Origin: Physocladia obscura
Lineage: Eukaryota > Chytridiomycota > Chytridiomycetes > Chytridiales > Chytriomycetaceae
Assembly: GCA_027596945.1 (NCBI GenBank)
Contig: JADGJH010000367.1
Location: 1-20,115, forward strand
Length of the DNA: 20,115 bases
Reading direction: 5' to 3'
Under the pieces are notes generated by a model. The model was not told where the DNA came from, searched no databases, and saw only the letters and a program-made list of their open reading frames with translations. The position numbers and the translations under genes were made by a program. This document shows, piece after piece, positions 1 to 9,415 of the stretch; the first letter of the stretch is position 1; each line of letters opens with the position of its first letter.

Positions 1-119
1 CAATAACACATTATATAGTAAAACAGTTGAAAAAAAAGAAAAAAAAAACAGAAAAAAAGTAGGTAGAACAAAAAATTAGGAGTAGAAATAGAGTGAACCA
101 ATCAATAATTTTGTTTTTG
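1..119. other. AT-rich 3' flank of the first GATA gene
   Basis: This short stretch holds A-rich runs and no gene. It lies downstream of the stop codon of the minus-strand GATA gene, so it is probably its 3' untranslated region and polyadenylation zone. No clear hexamer is decisive. Confidence 0.4.
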
Positions 120-878
120 TCAAATATTTGCTCTAATAGCGTCGGCAGCTGCACTTTTTACAGCGGCGACATTAGCAGCCGACAGCATAATTTTCCTTTG
201 TTGCATCAACCGGCTTCTCCCACATTTTCTTCCAGGTCTTTTTTGCACAACCGCCTTGCGGAACGGAAACGACGACGGCCGCGCATAGCCGTGCAATTTC
301 AAGAAAATGCCGCACGCATTACAGATCGGGTTTTCCATTTCGTCCTTGCGCCATACGGGCGTATCGCTGGTAAGGCAGTTGAAGCAATGTTTTTGCGCGC
401 CGCCAGTTACTTTCTTGGTGGTGTACCGTTTGATTGACACTACTAGCGGCATCAGCGGTTGTTGCAGCTGTGGTTGTGGTTGCAGTTCTGGATGTGGCGC
501 TTGCGCCGCCGCCGCCGCAGCCGATGGAGAATAAGAGTCATAAGTAGTGGCGTTGTAAAAGTTGTGGCGTGTTAACGGGCTGTCGTGAAAAGGAGATGGG
601 GGTGGTGTGTTGTCGGTGTTGATATTAGTGTTGGTATAGTTGTTGCTGGCGCAGTAGCTCGAGTTGCTGATGGATCCAGTGTCGTCGACGCTGATATCGT
701 CGCCGAGGGAATCTCCTTCATCATCATACTTGGTGGCGGGGAAAAGAATATCTTCAGCGCAAGATAAGAGGAACTCATAAGGGCTCTGTTGGTCGATGGG
801 TACAGGCGCGCCATTGCTAGCTACAGTCCAATTTGGCATCTGGAACTGGTCAGCGACGACTGGGATGGAGAACAGCAT
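120..878 (-). CDS. GATA-type zinc finger transcription factor (copy 1)
   Basis: Intronless 252-residue nuclear DNA-binding protein. A single GATA zinc finger has ligands near C165, C168, C186 and C189 (C-x2-C-x17-C-x2-C) with the typical VWRKDEMENPICNACG core, and is followed by a basic arm (PFRKAVVQKR) that in this family contacts DNA next to the WGATAR site. The rest is low complexity: Asn/Thr-rich around residues 75-100, Ala-rich and Gln/Pro-rich around 120-145. Residues 29-38 (DQQSPYEFLL) match a motif in the two neighbouring paralogues. The ATG at 878 is the first in frame and the ORF ends at TGA 122-120. It is the first of three tandem GATA genes on this strand. Targets cannot be told from sequence; fungal GATA factors often govern nitrogen, iron or light responses. 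Confidence 0.9.
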   Translation of the reverse strand: MLFSIPVVADQFQMPNWTVASNGAPVPIDQQSPYEFLLSCAEDILFPATKYDDEGDSLGDDISVDDTGSISNSSYCASNNYTNTNINTDNTPPPSPFHDSPLTRHNFYNATTYDSYSPSAAAAAAQAPHPELQPQPQLQQPLMPLVVSIKRYTTKKVTGGAQKHCFNCLTSDTPVWRKDEMENPICNACGIFLKLHGYARPSSFPFRKAVVQKRPGRKCGRSRLMQQRKIMLSAANVAAVKSAAADAIRANI

Positions 879-2412
879 TTAGTGGTTGTTTGAGTTTTTA
901 GGGTGTTATTCTCTTTTTGATTTTTTGTTAAAGTTATAGGGGCAAAAACAGGTTTTCGACCCAGAAACCCTAGAACCCTAACTTTTTTTTTTGTTTGGTT
1001 GAAAACCCCCAATTTTTTTTGTTGGCTTTTGCCTTATTTCGTAGAGAATGCAAAGACTTCGGAGTCTATACCGGTCACAGAGCTGCAATTATGATATATC
1101 GTGCATGTAAATCATGTATCCGATATTAGAAAGCTCTGTCATGGCCGAAGTAAATTGCCGCTCCATAAATTTTTTTTTCAAATGGATTTTGTAATTTTTC
1201 TGGCGGATCAAGGTGGCTCCTTACCAACTAATTTCAAAAAAATTTCCAAAATCAGATTGCAACGACCAGTGCAATTGGAAACATCTTTTTCACCATGCAC
1301 TTATCTCTATTGAATTCAAAAAACACCACCAGAATATCAAAGTTTTTTTTCATCCTTCTTTTTCATTCCGATTTTTAATTGGAATTTTTTGAAAATAAAG
1401 ACAAAAAAAAAAAAAATTTTGATTTGGTTTCATGATGAGAAAATACAAAAAAATAAAGGGGAGAAAATTAATTTTTTGGCCGGTCGGCTGGTTTATATCA
1501 ACTAAATTCTATTTCCGTCGAAATTCCCGACTTAAATTAGAATGGAAAGGAAAAAATGTAGGAAATTCAGTGATTGAAAGGCCATTTTTATTTTGTTATT
1601 TCCACCTGGAAAGAACCCTACTTATCACAAAAACACATGTGTACAGGTAAAAGTTTTGGAGGAAAGATACAACTTGGAAGAATACACACGCAAACATACA
1701 CCACTAATCAAAAACAATTTCGAGCTATATATTTACAACTGCCAGCGCATCACGTTGACGAATTTTGTTAATCAAATTTAAAAAAAAAAGTCCACTTTTC
1801 GCAAATTAGGCGTGGTATCAAAATTTTTTTTTTATTTTAGAAAAAAAAAGGTGCTTGTCCTTCTGGTTTGCACGTGAGTGGTGTTTAAATCAAATAAAAT
1901 TTTGAGAAACTTGTTTTTTTGAATAAGGAAACAGACACACATACATACACTGTCGCACATGCACTATCCGCACACGCAGTTGTTAAATTGTGCGCGTTTT
2001 TGTTGTTGGAAAATACATCACTTCATTACCATTACAATATCAATTTTTTTTTTTTTTAATTGAACTTGATTACATGAATACACCAGCAATAATGCTTTTT
2101 TCATACAGTCAAATTTCTGAAAAGTAAGTGTTTTTCTTTTTTCTCTTCTTTTTTATTTCTTTCTTTTTCCGTGGAAAAAACCTCAACAGCGCAAATGAAA
2201 TACAAAACACAAACGCAAATAAATGTGAATACATTTATTATTGCACATCTTCGAGAACACAAGAAAAACAAAGAAATTGGAAAATGCAAGACCAGCTCTC
2301 TTTAGATTGTAAGGTAAAACAACGGCAAACAACAACAAAAAAGAAAAGATTAATTGATCATAATGACGGCAATTAAGGAGAAATAGGGAGAAAAAATGAA
2401 AAAAGTTTTTTT
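879..2412. other. Intergenic spacer between GATA copies 1 and 2
   Basis: About 1.5 kb of AT-rich DNA with many A and T runs and CA-rich patches (around 1930-1975). No ORF in it has a believable protein. It contains the hairpin at 1056-1151 and must hold the promoter and 5' leader of GATA copy 1 on the right side of that gene, plus the 3' end of copy 2. Confidence 0.5.
1056..1151. other. Imperfect hairpin of about 96 nt upstream of GATA copy 1
   Basis: Outer arms ACTTCGG (1056-1062) and CCGAAGT (1145-1151) pair. A second stem pairs the CACAGAGCT around 1076-1084 with the AGCTCTGT around 1132-1139. An inner stem pairs ATATCG with CGATAT around TGCATG / CATGTA. The structure lies about 180-270 bp upstream of the copy 1 start codon, so it could be a leader structure, a regulatory site or a small RNA. 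Seen by eye only; no energy was computed. Confidence 0.4.
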
Positions 2413-3177
2413 TCAAGCGGTAGTAACCATGGCCCCAGTAGTGGTTGCCGCCAGCAGACCCTCAGAAGAATCATCATCCTCAACCCCACGGATTTTTCCA
2501 CCGCGATTACGTCTCCTTACAACCGCCTTCCGAAACGGAAACGAAGCCGGTCGATCAAACCCGCGCTGCTTCCTGAAAAGACCGCACGCGTTGCACACAG
2601 GCTGACCCGCGTCGTCTTTGCGCCACACGGACGTTGTTGTCGTGCGACAGTTTGTGCAGCACGTGTTGAATACTTTTGCGGCATTGTCGAGTGACAGGAG
2701 CGCGTCGACGAGCTGCGCGCGTGTTGTTGCGGCTGTTTTTGTTGTTGCGTGTTCGTCTGCTGCTGAGTACGAGAAAGACACGCTCGGACTGTGGTTCTTC
2801 GATAATGACGACGATGATGATGACGAAAAAATCGTTGATGCTGATTCGGATAACGACCTTGTGGATAATGCTGACAATGCTCTGGTCTGTGGTGGTGGCG
2901 ACTGCGGGGGCGGCGAAAACGAAAGCCCAGACAATTTTGGTTCAGTGTAATCATGACGGATTAACGCCGTGGGTGGCTGAATACGCTGGCGACGGGGCAA
3001 TGTAGTAAGTATAGAATCACATGTAACCAGGTATTCGTAAATGTGCGCTTGGTCTGCTGCCACAACGTGGCCGTTCGATGCCCTCCGGAATAAAGACGCG
3101 TGAGCGTTGCCAGTTCTCCTTGTGGCGTGAAGTGATGGTTGAGTCCTCGAGTTGCAGACATACGGAGGCAAACTCAT
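2413..3177 (-). CDS. GATA-type zinc finger transcription factor (copy 2)
   Basis: Intronless 254-residue protein with one GATA finger. Ligands lie near C174, C177, C195 and C198 with core TSVWRKDDAGQPVCNACG, followed by the basic arm PFRKAVVRRRNR. The arm and the segment leading into it (RPASFPFRKAVV) closely match copy 1 (RPSSFPFRKAVV), so these two are the closest pair of the cluster. Residues 42-51 (DQAHIYEYLV) carry the motif shared by all three paralogues. The middle is Ser- and Pro-rich (about 75-135) and looks disordered, as in many activators. The start at 3177 is the first ATG of the frame; the ORF ends at TGA 2415-2413. A TTATCT (an AGATAA site on the gene's strand) lies at 3385-3390 upstream. 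Confidence 0.88.
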   Translation of the reverse strand: MSLPPYVCNSRTQPSLHATRRTGNAHASLFRRASNGHVVAADQAHIYEYLVTCDSILTTLPRRQRIQPPTALIRHDYTEPKLSGLSFSPPPQSPPPQTRALSALSTRSLSESASTIFSSSSSSSLSKNHSPSVSFSYSAADEHATTKTAATTRAQLVDALLSLDNAAKVFNTCCTNCRTTTTSVWRKDDAGQPVCNACGLFRKQRGFDRPASFPFRKAVVRRRNRGGKIRGVEDDDSSEGLLAATTTGAMVTTA

Positions 3178-3993
3178 TGTCCTTTTTTTGTGACAAAAAA
3201 AAAAATTTCAATTATGTGGATTTTTTTTTCTTCTTTCTTCGTTTTTCCATCTCGGCTATTTGTCATTCCCCTAATTTTATCAAGTTTTCTGGGGTTTGGT
3301 TCATGGAATCAAAAGTGCGGGGAGCAGCAGGAACCGTAACGGGAGTGCGTATAATTATTTAGTCGTACTTAAAGACAAATGTATTTATCTTGTTCTTATG
3401 TTTTGAAGAATAATTCAAAAATTAAAATTTTTTCCCAACTTTCCCTGTCTGCTTTCCAAGAAACAACGAAACAGTCAAAAGAACAATAAAAGTGATATTG
3501 CATGAAACTGCAACTATTAACGGCGGCTTTGTTTTTGTTGCAATATTAACAGGCGCAATGGTTTTTATTCACGCTACAATCAAGCCGACCAAACTAATTT
3601 ATTTCTCGCTTTGTTCGGCATTGAAATAATGGCCGGAAGTTAAGGGGGCTCGAAGAGAAAAGAATAAAAAACATGATTAGCATTTATTTGACCAAGAAAA
3701 AGCTTTACCCGTCGCATTTGTGATTGATAGGAAAGTATGGTGACTCAGAAAAAGACGAGGTTTTCATCAGGTCAGAAGATCAAAATAACTCATTTTGGGG
3801 TCAAACAAAAAAAAAAAAAATTTTCTCAGCGGGGGTTTCGTGACAAAGGCAAAAAATTCGTTATTTTCCAAAAAAAAAAAGAGGTTTCATTCCCCAAATT
3901 ACATACATTTTTATTTAAAGATTGGTCATGGTCATGAATAAAATAAAAACAAGGGAGAAAAGAGTCATGAAATTTGGAATAAAATTATAAATG
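3178..3993. other. Intergenic spacer between GATA copies 2 and 3
   Basis: About 0.8 kb, AT-rich, with long A and T homopolymers (for example 3197-3206 and 3809-3822). No credible gene on either strand. It should contain the copy 2 promoter at its left end and the copy 3 3' region at its right end. Confidence 0.5.
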
Positions 3994-5433
3994 CTATATC
4001 TGGTCATCGGCACCATCTCTATTTATGGTATCGCTAGGAGCAACGTCGTTGGCAGCAGCTGCATCCGCAGGATTTAAAAACTTTTTTCGTTCTCTTCGTA
4101 TCACAACACTGGAATGCATTTCGGCAGGCCGCGGTTTGCCATGAATTCGTTCATATAGTCCGCACGAGTTGCAGACAGTTCGGCCTTCTAGGTTGCGGCG
4201 CCACACGGACGTGTGAGTAGTTTTACAGTTTGCACAGCGTATGGGGTTCTGCGATAAGCGTTTCAAGGATTTTGTTGATGAAGATGATGAGGCCACGGAC
4301 GCTATTGATGAGGCCGAGTTTTGTCGCGATGGTCGACGCGATGTTGGATTTGATGAGGGTTGATGTAGGCTTCCAGATCTCCGTACGAAATTGTCGTTGC
4401 CGAGGTTGCTATTGCTGATGATAGCAGACGAGTCATTGTCGTTGTCCGGCTCAGAAGTGAGTCTGATTGCAGGAATAGAGAAAGGCATGGCCAAAGTTGT
4501 TGGTGAAGTAGTGGTTGTAGCAACGCCGCTGCTCCCACTGACAGGAAAGAAGTTGAAAGACGGAAAGACGGGCATGATTTCTGCGGATCCAGGAGGCGAT
4601 GCGCTGTTCTCGGCCGAAAAGCTACTGCGGCGGTGGTGTTGCAATGGGGGAGATAGAGAGAGAGTAGCCAAATTAATTGGCGCGAATGAATGCGGAGAAT
4701 TCGATAAGCCTGGAGCGGACACCGACATAGACTGTTCGGACATGTCGGCAAGCATCATGTTCATGAAATTGCTGTTGCTGTTAGTCGTCGCATTCGGATT
4801 AAAACCGCGGCCGGCGTCGAGAAGAAACTCGAGGATATGCGATTGGTCATCGGCTCCGAAAGAGGCAGCGCCGCCCGCAGACTCGCCAAGTCGAAGGTCA
4901 GAACCAAAGGCAGAGGCAGCGCCAAAGCCAAAGCCGGAACCAAGACTGGCGGCGGTGGGAACGGCAGGGGAAACGGCGGGCACAAAGCAGCCAAGCGCAA
5001 AGGGCTGCTGGGTGTCGGCCAAGTACTGCTCGATCTTGATGGCAGGCGGCGGGTCGAGATGCGCATAGAGCGACGGGTGCGGGTGCGCGTGCGGGTGCGG
5101 GTGCGGCGCGACCAGCAGCGACGCCGCCGTCGACGCCGACGCGTGCTTGGGCCCGACGCCCGTCATGGCCACGTCCGACCGCATGTCGTCGTCGTCGTCC
5201 TTCGCGTCGGCGTCGTGCGCGCCGCCGCTGTTCGCCAGCCCGCGATCGGCGAGGGCCGCCGCCGCGTCGTCCAGCGTCAGATCCGATACTGCCGACAGCC
5301 CTGCCGACAGCGACGGTTGCGTGCTGTTGAGCGAGCTCATCGATGTCGGCCGCCGTGCTCCCGCGGTGTCACTCGCAACTCCTCCCTTGCCCGGTATACT
5401 CAGTGGGCTCAGATACATGCTGCGATTACTCAT
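3994..5433 (-). CDS. GATA-type zinc finger transcription factor (copy 3, long form)
   Basis: Intronless 479-residue paralogue. The GATA finger lies near C400, C403, C421 and C424 with core TSVWRRNLEGRTVCNSCG, and a basic segment (VVIRRERKKFL) follows. It differs from copies 1 and 2 in a much longer N-terminus: Asp-rich around 78-86, a His-Pro run around 110-122, a sumoylation-type site IKIE shortly after, Gly/Ala-rich around 160-190, and Ser-rich around 355-390. The shared motif is DQSHILEFLL at 196-205. Its 5' half is strongly GC-rich on this strand, unlike the spacers. A CTTATC (GATAAG on the gene's strand) at 5599-5604 lies about 170 bp upstream of the ATG and could allow control by a GATA factor. 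The ORF starts at ATG 5433 and ends at TAG 3996-3994. Confidence 0.9.
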   Translation of the reverse strand: MSNRSMYLSPLSIPGKGGVASDTAGARRPTSMSSLNSTQPSLSAGLSAVSDLTLDDAAAALADRGLANSGGAHDADAKDDDDDMRSDVAMTGVGPKHASASTAASLLVAPHPHPHAHPHPSLYAHLDPPPAIKIEQYLADTQQPFALGCFVPAVSPAVPTAASLGSGFGFGAASAFGSDLRLGESAGGAASFGADDQSHILEFLLDAGRGFNPNATTNSNSNFMNMMLADMSEQSMSVSAPGLSNSPHSFAPINLATLSLSPPLQHHRRSSFSAENSASPPGSAEIMPVFPSFNFFPVSGSSGVATTTTSPTTLAMPFSIPAIRLTSEPDNDNDSSAIISNSNLGNDNFVRRSGSLHQPSSNPTSRRPSRQNSASSIASVASSSSSTKSLKRLSQNPIRCANCKTTHTSVWRRNLEGRTVCNSCGLYERIHGKPRPAEMHSSVVIRRERKKFLNPADAAAANDVAPSDTINRDGADDQI

Positions 5434-6736
5434 CTCAAACTGAACAAAGTTTGTGCCTTTGGTTTCAACTGAGATTTTTTTGTTTGGCTTTTTATTCGCT
5501 CTTATTCATTTTTTATAACCGTTCTTGTGCCGCTCTTTGCTTGCCCTCTTCCGATGTTAATATTACTACTTGAAAAAATGTTTTTTGCTCCGTAGTTTCT
5601 TATCCGTACGCGTGCAATTGGTCTTGGCACTAATGCATGCAGAAGTCTGATGGTGCAATTTCATGAGCCTAAAACCCTAATCAAAAATCTGAAAGGCAAA
5701 GCCACCAATGTGCTTTTCATCCGATCTTCTTGCAAACCTCTTTTTTACTTTATTCTTAATCCAAGGTTTTGGCAACAGAAAAATTGTCGCCGTTGTACCT
5801 CTTCAATATCGCTATTTTCATTTAATCATGATTTCTTGGCGAAATTTGTTGACAAGGGGCAATAATAGATGAACAAAATAAGGCTTTTTGAGTGCACTAA
5901 ATTTGTTATAGTACTCTGAAAGGGACGGATTTAAGTCATAAATTTGACGATATATAGATTTAGAGAATTGTTTCTGAAATGATGATCTTGATCTCCTATA
6001 ATTGTGGTAATTTTAATAAAAAACTTTGAATTTTGAATGATATGCATATCGTGCAACTTGGAACTCTTCTGAAGACTTAAAAATAATATGGATGTTTGGA
6101 TAAATTTTCAGGGTATGATTCTAATCCTTTTCTCCCGTTTGCAACAGCAATACAGCCGTATTTTAGTTTGGCTACTATTTGCACTATTCTTTCTTTTTCT
6201 ATATGTTGTTTATTCAGAAATGTTGCAAGGTTACATCAAATCTTCAAATTTTTTGATTCTTGCTCTTGTTTTCACACTCACTGGTTCCATTAGGTTTGCT
6301 GTTCGAAGAACTTTTTTTGGGCTGTGTTCAACTATTTGTGTCGGGAAGAAGCCTTTTGATCATCCTAAAGGTGTGTGATTTGCGACTGTAAGTTAAAAAA
6401 CTAACGGAACTTGTACAGACAGCAGTTCTTTTTCGATCAGGTGAAGAAGTTTATTTGCAGTTAGCTATCTGGAATATTGAGGGATAGCAGAGTATTTGTA
6501 AACAATGAAGGATGTAGCCAGAATAAATTTTGGGTTGTGGATTAGTAACTTTCAGAAATAATGTTTAGAACTGAATTTCAATTTTTACAGTATATTTATT
6601 TTCATGTAAGTCGAGGAGCAACTTTCGGCTCATGGTTTTGCATGCAACAGCCAAACTATCCCGCAAGGCGCCTTCAACCAACGCACCATTAAGCCGGAAA
6701 AAAGCTTATCGATTGAATGCGTGATGCTCAAAAACC
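5434..6736. other. Intergenic region between GATA copy 3 and the element
   Basis: About 1.3 kb. The first 200 bp or so should carry the copy 3 promoter. No conserved protein was recognised in the remainder; a 96-codon hydrophobic ORF at 6088-6378 is the longest and is not convincing. The left end of the mobile element starts near 6737. Confidence 0.5.
5599..5604 (-). promoter_or_regulatory. Candidate GATA-factor site (GATAAG) upstream of GATA copy 3
   Basis: The plus strand reads CTTATC, which is GATAAG on the strand of the downstream gene. It is a consensus core for GATA factors, but six bases are expected often by chance in AT-rich DNA. Confidence 0.2.
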
Positions 6737-6930
6737 CCCCATACACCCGCCCGCACCCTCTTCTCTGTGAAGCCTCTCTAATAAAATTTTGAATTGATTG
6801 AGATTGTACTGCGGCAAGTGACAAATCACCTCAACTTTGAATGGCGTGAGTATTGTCCACTCAATGATAGTGAGGAATAGTGTCATGGATTTGAGTGAGA
6901 AGAGTAGCCGAAAGTGTTGTGTGTGAACGC
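6737..6930 (+). repeat. Left terminal inverted repeat
   Basis: Matches the reverse complement of 15132-15430. The best segment is 6776-6816, including TCTCTAATAAAATTTTGAAT and the following GATTGAGATTGTACTGCGGC, which is identical on the right. The outer 37 bases (from CCCCATAC at 6737) align without gaps at about three-quarters identity. The inner end fades after GAAAGTGTTGTGTGTGAACG near 6930. It is a single-unit repeat, without the internal duplication seen on the right. Confidence 0.85.
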
Positions 6931-7888
6931 TCAGCTGGATTTTTTGTCCTAAAAATAACTTTGTCCGAAAGAGTTGAAGCAGAAAAGAAGGCAACCGCTT
7001 CCAGCAACGACGCAAGGACTCAACGTCAGCAATTCGCGACAAGTATCGTGAATATCCACTTGCAATCCTCTCCTAATACGCTCGTGCTTGTTTGAATCGT
7101 TTTGCTTATATCTTTCCCGGGTATTCTAATTAATACAACAATCTACTGCAGAATTCCAATGAGTCTCAAGCGTCTTATCAGCGACTCATCATTTGATGGA
7201 AGCGAGGCAGACGACAGTGATTCTTCACCAAGCGATTCGATTATTTCTGCCCCAATTAAGCACAACAAGCACATCCGCACACTTGTTGTCGACAGCGACG
7301 ATTACGATGAACATAGCACACCAGATGTTGATGAAATAATTGATGTATGTTTTGTTTTGGTATTTGTTTATTTAAACAAACAGTCACAGGACCACAGTCC
7401 CCAGTTTGAACTGAATGATGTCCCTGCTGTACCAGAAGTTATTCCGGTAAGTTCCGATTCACAATCACGTGTTTTCATTCTGAAAACGTATATAACCTCG
7501 TATTAAAACTAAAACTCCCGTTTTTTTCTTTCTGAAAACTAGGGAGGGATGCCTCGCACAGAGCAAAAGGTTTTAGTATAGATTCCAAAATTCACAAGTC
7601 TCTTATTTACATTTTTTGGCAGTGTTTTCGTTGTAGGAAGTATCATTCCTCATGGAACGCGAAAAAAAATCGAGTTTATTCGGAATGTTATATTTGCCAC
7701 GCGTGTACGAATAAGCGCTCGAAAGTGGCATTTGTAACAGCGATGTATTCCCACCATTTTCCCTGATATACCCCCCTCATTCTCCCCATCATTCTCCCCA
7801 AAATGAACATCATATTCTCCAATTGCAGCCCTACTGCACTTTCCCACCACTCCTACAACATATCATGTCAAATTTACCCCAAAATGAA

Positions 7889-7956
7889 CGCCGAGATGCC
7901 CCCTCATTTAAACACGATCGTGTTCTCTTTCTTTCGACTTTGTTTCAAATTACTAA
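7889..7956 (+). repeat. Intronic repeat, copy A, with palindrome
   Basis: Starts CGCCGAGATGCCCCCTCATT and continues through a perfect 14-nt palindrome AACACGATCGTGTT (7911-7924) to TTTGTTTCAAATTACTAA. It is repeated at 8035-8118. It sits in the proposed intron upstream of the 12-nt exon at 7992-8003. Confidence 0.7.
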
Positions 7957-8034
7957 TGTATTTCTTTTTATGTGCACCACCGACTCAACAGAACAATGCG
8001 AAAGTAAGTGGTGTCGCATTCACCCCCTTCTTCC

Positions 8035-8118
8035 CGCCGAGATGCCCCCTCATTTTAACACGACCCTCAGCCGGGTCGTGTTCTCTCTCTTTGGACTTTT
8101 GTTTCAATGATTCTAACT
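8035..8118 (+). repeat. Intronic repeat, copy B, with longer hairpin
   Basis: Second copy of the 7889 repeat. Its palindrome is extended: arms AACACGACCC (8057-8066) and GGGTCGTGTT (8073-8082) around a 6-nt loop. It lies in the intron downstream of the proposed 12-nt exon, so the two repeats bracket that exon. Confidence 0.7.
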
Positions 8119-9197
8119 GATTTTTATTAGATTCATCAGGCTGTTCGTGATGGTGTCAATTGTCGACGGTGTCACATCAAAGTTTTGAGTTCTGAGGAAA
8201 AACAAGATGGGGGGGAGATACTGCCTCGAATGTCTTCAGACCTATGATTGTGTAAGTTTTCTAAACCCGAAATTCCTGCCTATACAAACTCTTTCATAAA
8301 CAGGAATCTGGCTTTGATGCAAACTATGCTACTCTCATCTCCCAAGTCAACTGTCACTTGACATTGGAGACGGTTTCCTGTGGTAGCACTGTTCCAAATT
8401 CTGCAACACCTTGGTCTGGACGGTCCGTCAAGCCTGACTTAGTTTTCAAGGTTCCAGGATTTTCTGGTGTGACTGGTGCGTTGGAGGCGGATGACGACGA
8501 CGGACATTCTGTGTCAAGAGGGAACAACATCACGAGATATGGGGGTGAATGGAAGTATGACCGCGATTTAAATGCTGAGCTTGCGAAGATGAGATCAGTG
8601 GCATTTGCTTTGGGTGGGAAAGTGTTTTACATTCGTTGGTGAGTGTTTACACCATTGAAGACTTCTTGTCAATGACTAATTGTTCCTCAGCAACTCCGAT
8701 AGAATTTCGGGAAGAATGGGGGATGTTGGTTGTTGAGCGTGGACGCTTGGTGGCAATGAAGGCTCAAGAGATTACGCAGTATATTGATTCCGGTCGGGTG
8801 TGGCCTGCGAGACATTTTCGCTCAGGTTTGATTGATATACCAACCAGTCGTTGTCAAACTGGTGTGCAAATTGAAGGCTCAGATGATGTTTTTATCAAGT
8901 ATTGATTTTCGAACTTAATAAATTGTTCATTGGATATTTTCACCATGCTTTTTTAAAAAAATTGAACACTCTATTTTGAGTGTTATGTTGAAAGGAACTT
9001 GAATTGATTGGGGGGGCATCTGAAAAAGGTATTTTTTTTCCAAAAATTTACATTCCGTCGTAAAAAATCTTGCATAGGAAATTAAAACAGAATTATCTCA
9101 TTTTCATCACTTCAAACTTAAACAGCTGCTTTTTAATCTGTTGGGATGGTTGCGATGTGGTGATATGGTGACAGAAGTAACGGTGTTTAAGTCAAGA

Positions 9198-9235
9198 GAT
9201 TTTGTCTAATTTTTTGGAAAAAATTAGACAAAATC
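9198..9235. repeat. Perfect 38-nt inverted repeat
   Basis: Arm GATTTTGTCTAATTTTTT (18 nt) is followed by GG and its exact reverse complement. The TTTTGTCTAAT core recurs in two shorter hairpins at 9416-9438 and 9472-9496. It could be a cruciform, a replication or regulatory site, or a footprint of a small hairpin element. Confidence 0.85.
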
Positions 9236-9415
9236 AAAAAGTTTCAATTTTGGATTTTTGTAAATTCCAATCTGGCAGATGTGAACTTGTGCATTTGATG
9301 GACATCTCACAAGTCATTGTAGAGTTCCCTCATCCATCACAACTTGAGTTCGGATTTTCTGGATATTTTGAGCATAAAAAGTCCGGTAAGCTGTATTTGA
9401 ATTTCCAAAAATACT

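Larger units (their letters stand above)
7159..8905 (+). pseudogene. Split gene: two Cys-rich zinc modules plus PD-(D/E)XK / Vsr-like nuclease, apparently frameshifted
   Basis: Proposed exons are 7159-7344, 7384-7446, 7543-7569, 7623-7733, 7992-8003, 8131-8251, 8304-8638 and 8691 onward, with GTATGT, GTAAGT or GTGAGT donors at most introns. An acidic Ser-rich N-terminus precedes a first zinc module (CFRC then CYICHAC, exon at 7623) and a second (CRRC then CLEC, exon at 8131). The core has KPDLVF, then ALEADDDDGH, a conserved Tyr and Arg/Asp-rich stretch, and FYIR, in the order of Vsr/PD-(D/E)XK nucleases, which cut DNA. A run of seven G at 8209-8215 breaks the frame before CLEC; six would restore it. 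A second break lies between 8631 and 8740, where the spliced and unspliced readings disagree. The C-terminal frame ends at TGA 8905, with AATAAA at 8917. Exon boundaries are my inference. Confidence 0.5.

Noticed and set aside
4391..5472. Long plus-strand ORFs (225, 211 and 98 codons) opposite GATA copy 3
   Set aside because: They are antisense to a clear GATA gene in a GC-rich, repeat-rich stretch; their composition (Arg- and Ala-rich) is what the reverse strand of such a gene gives.
6088..6378. 96-codon ORF with a hydrophobic segment, a possible small membrane protein
   Set aside because: Isolated, in T-rich DNA where hydrophobic reading frames arise by chance, no recognised family or supporting context.
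6630..7042. Minus-strand ORFs across the left terminal repeat
   Set aside because: They lie in repeat DNA, show no recognised family and are not kept in the matching right repeat.
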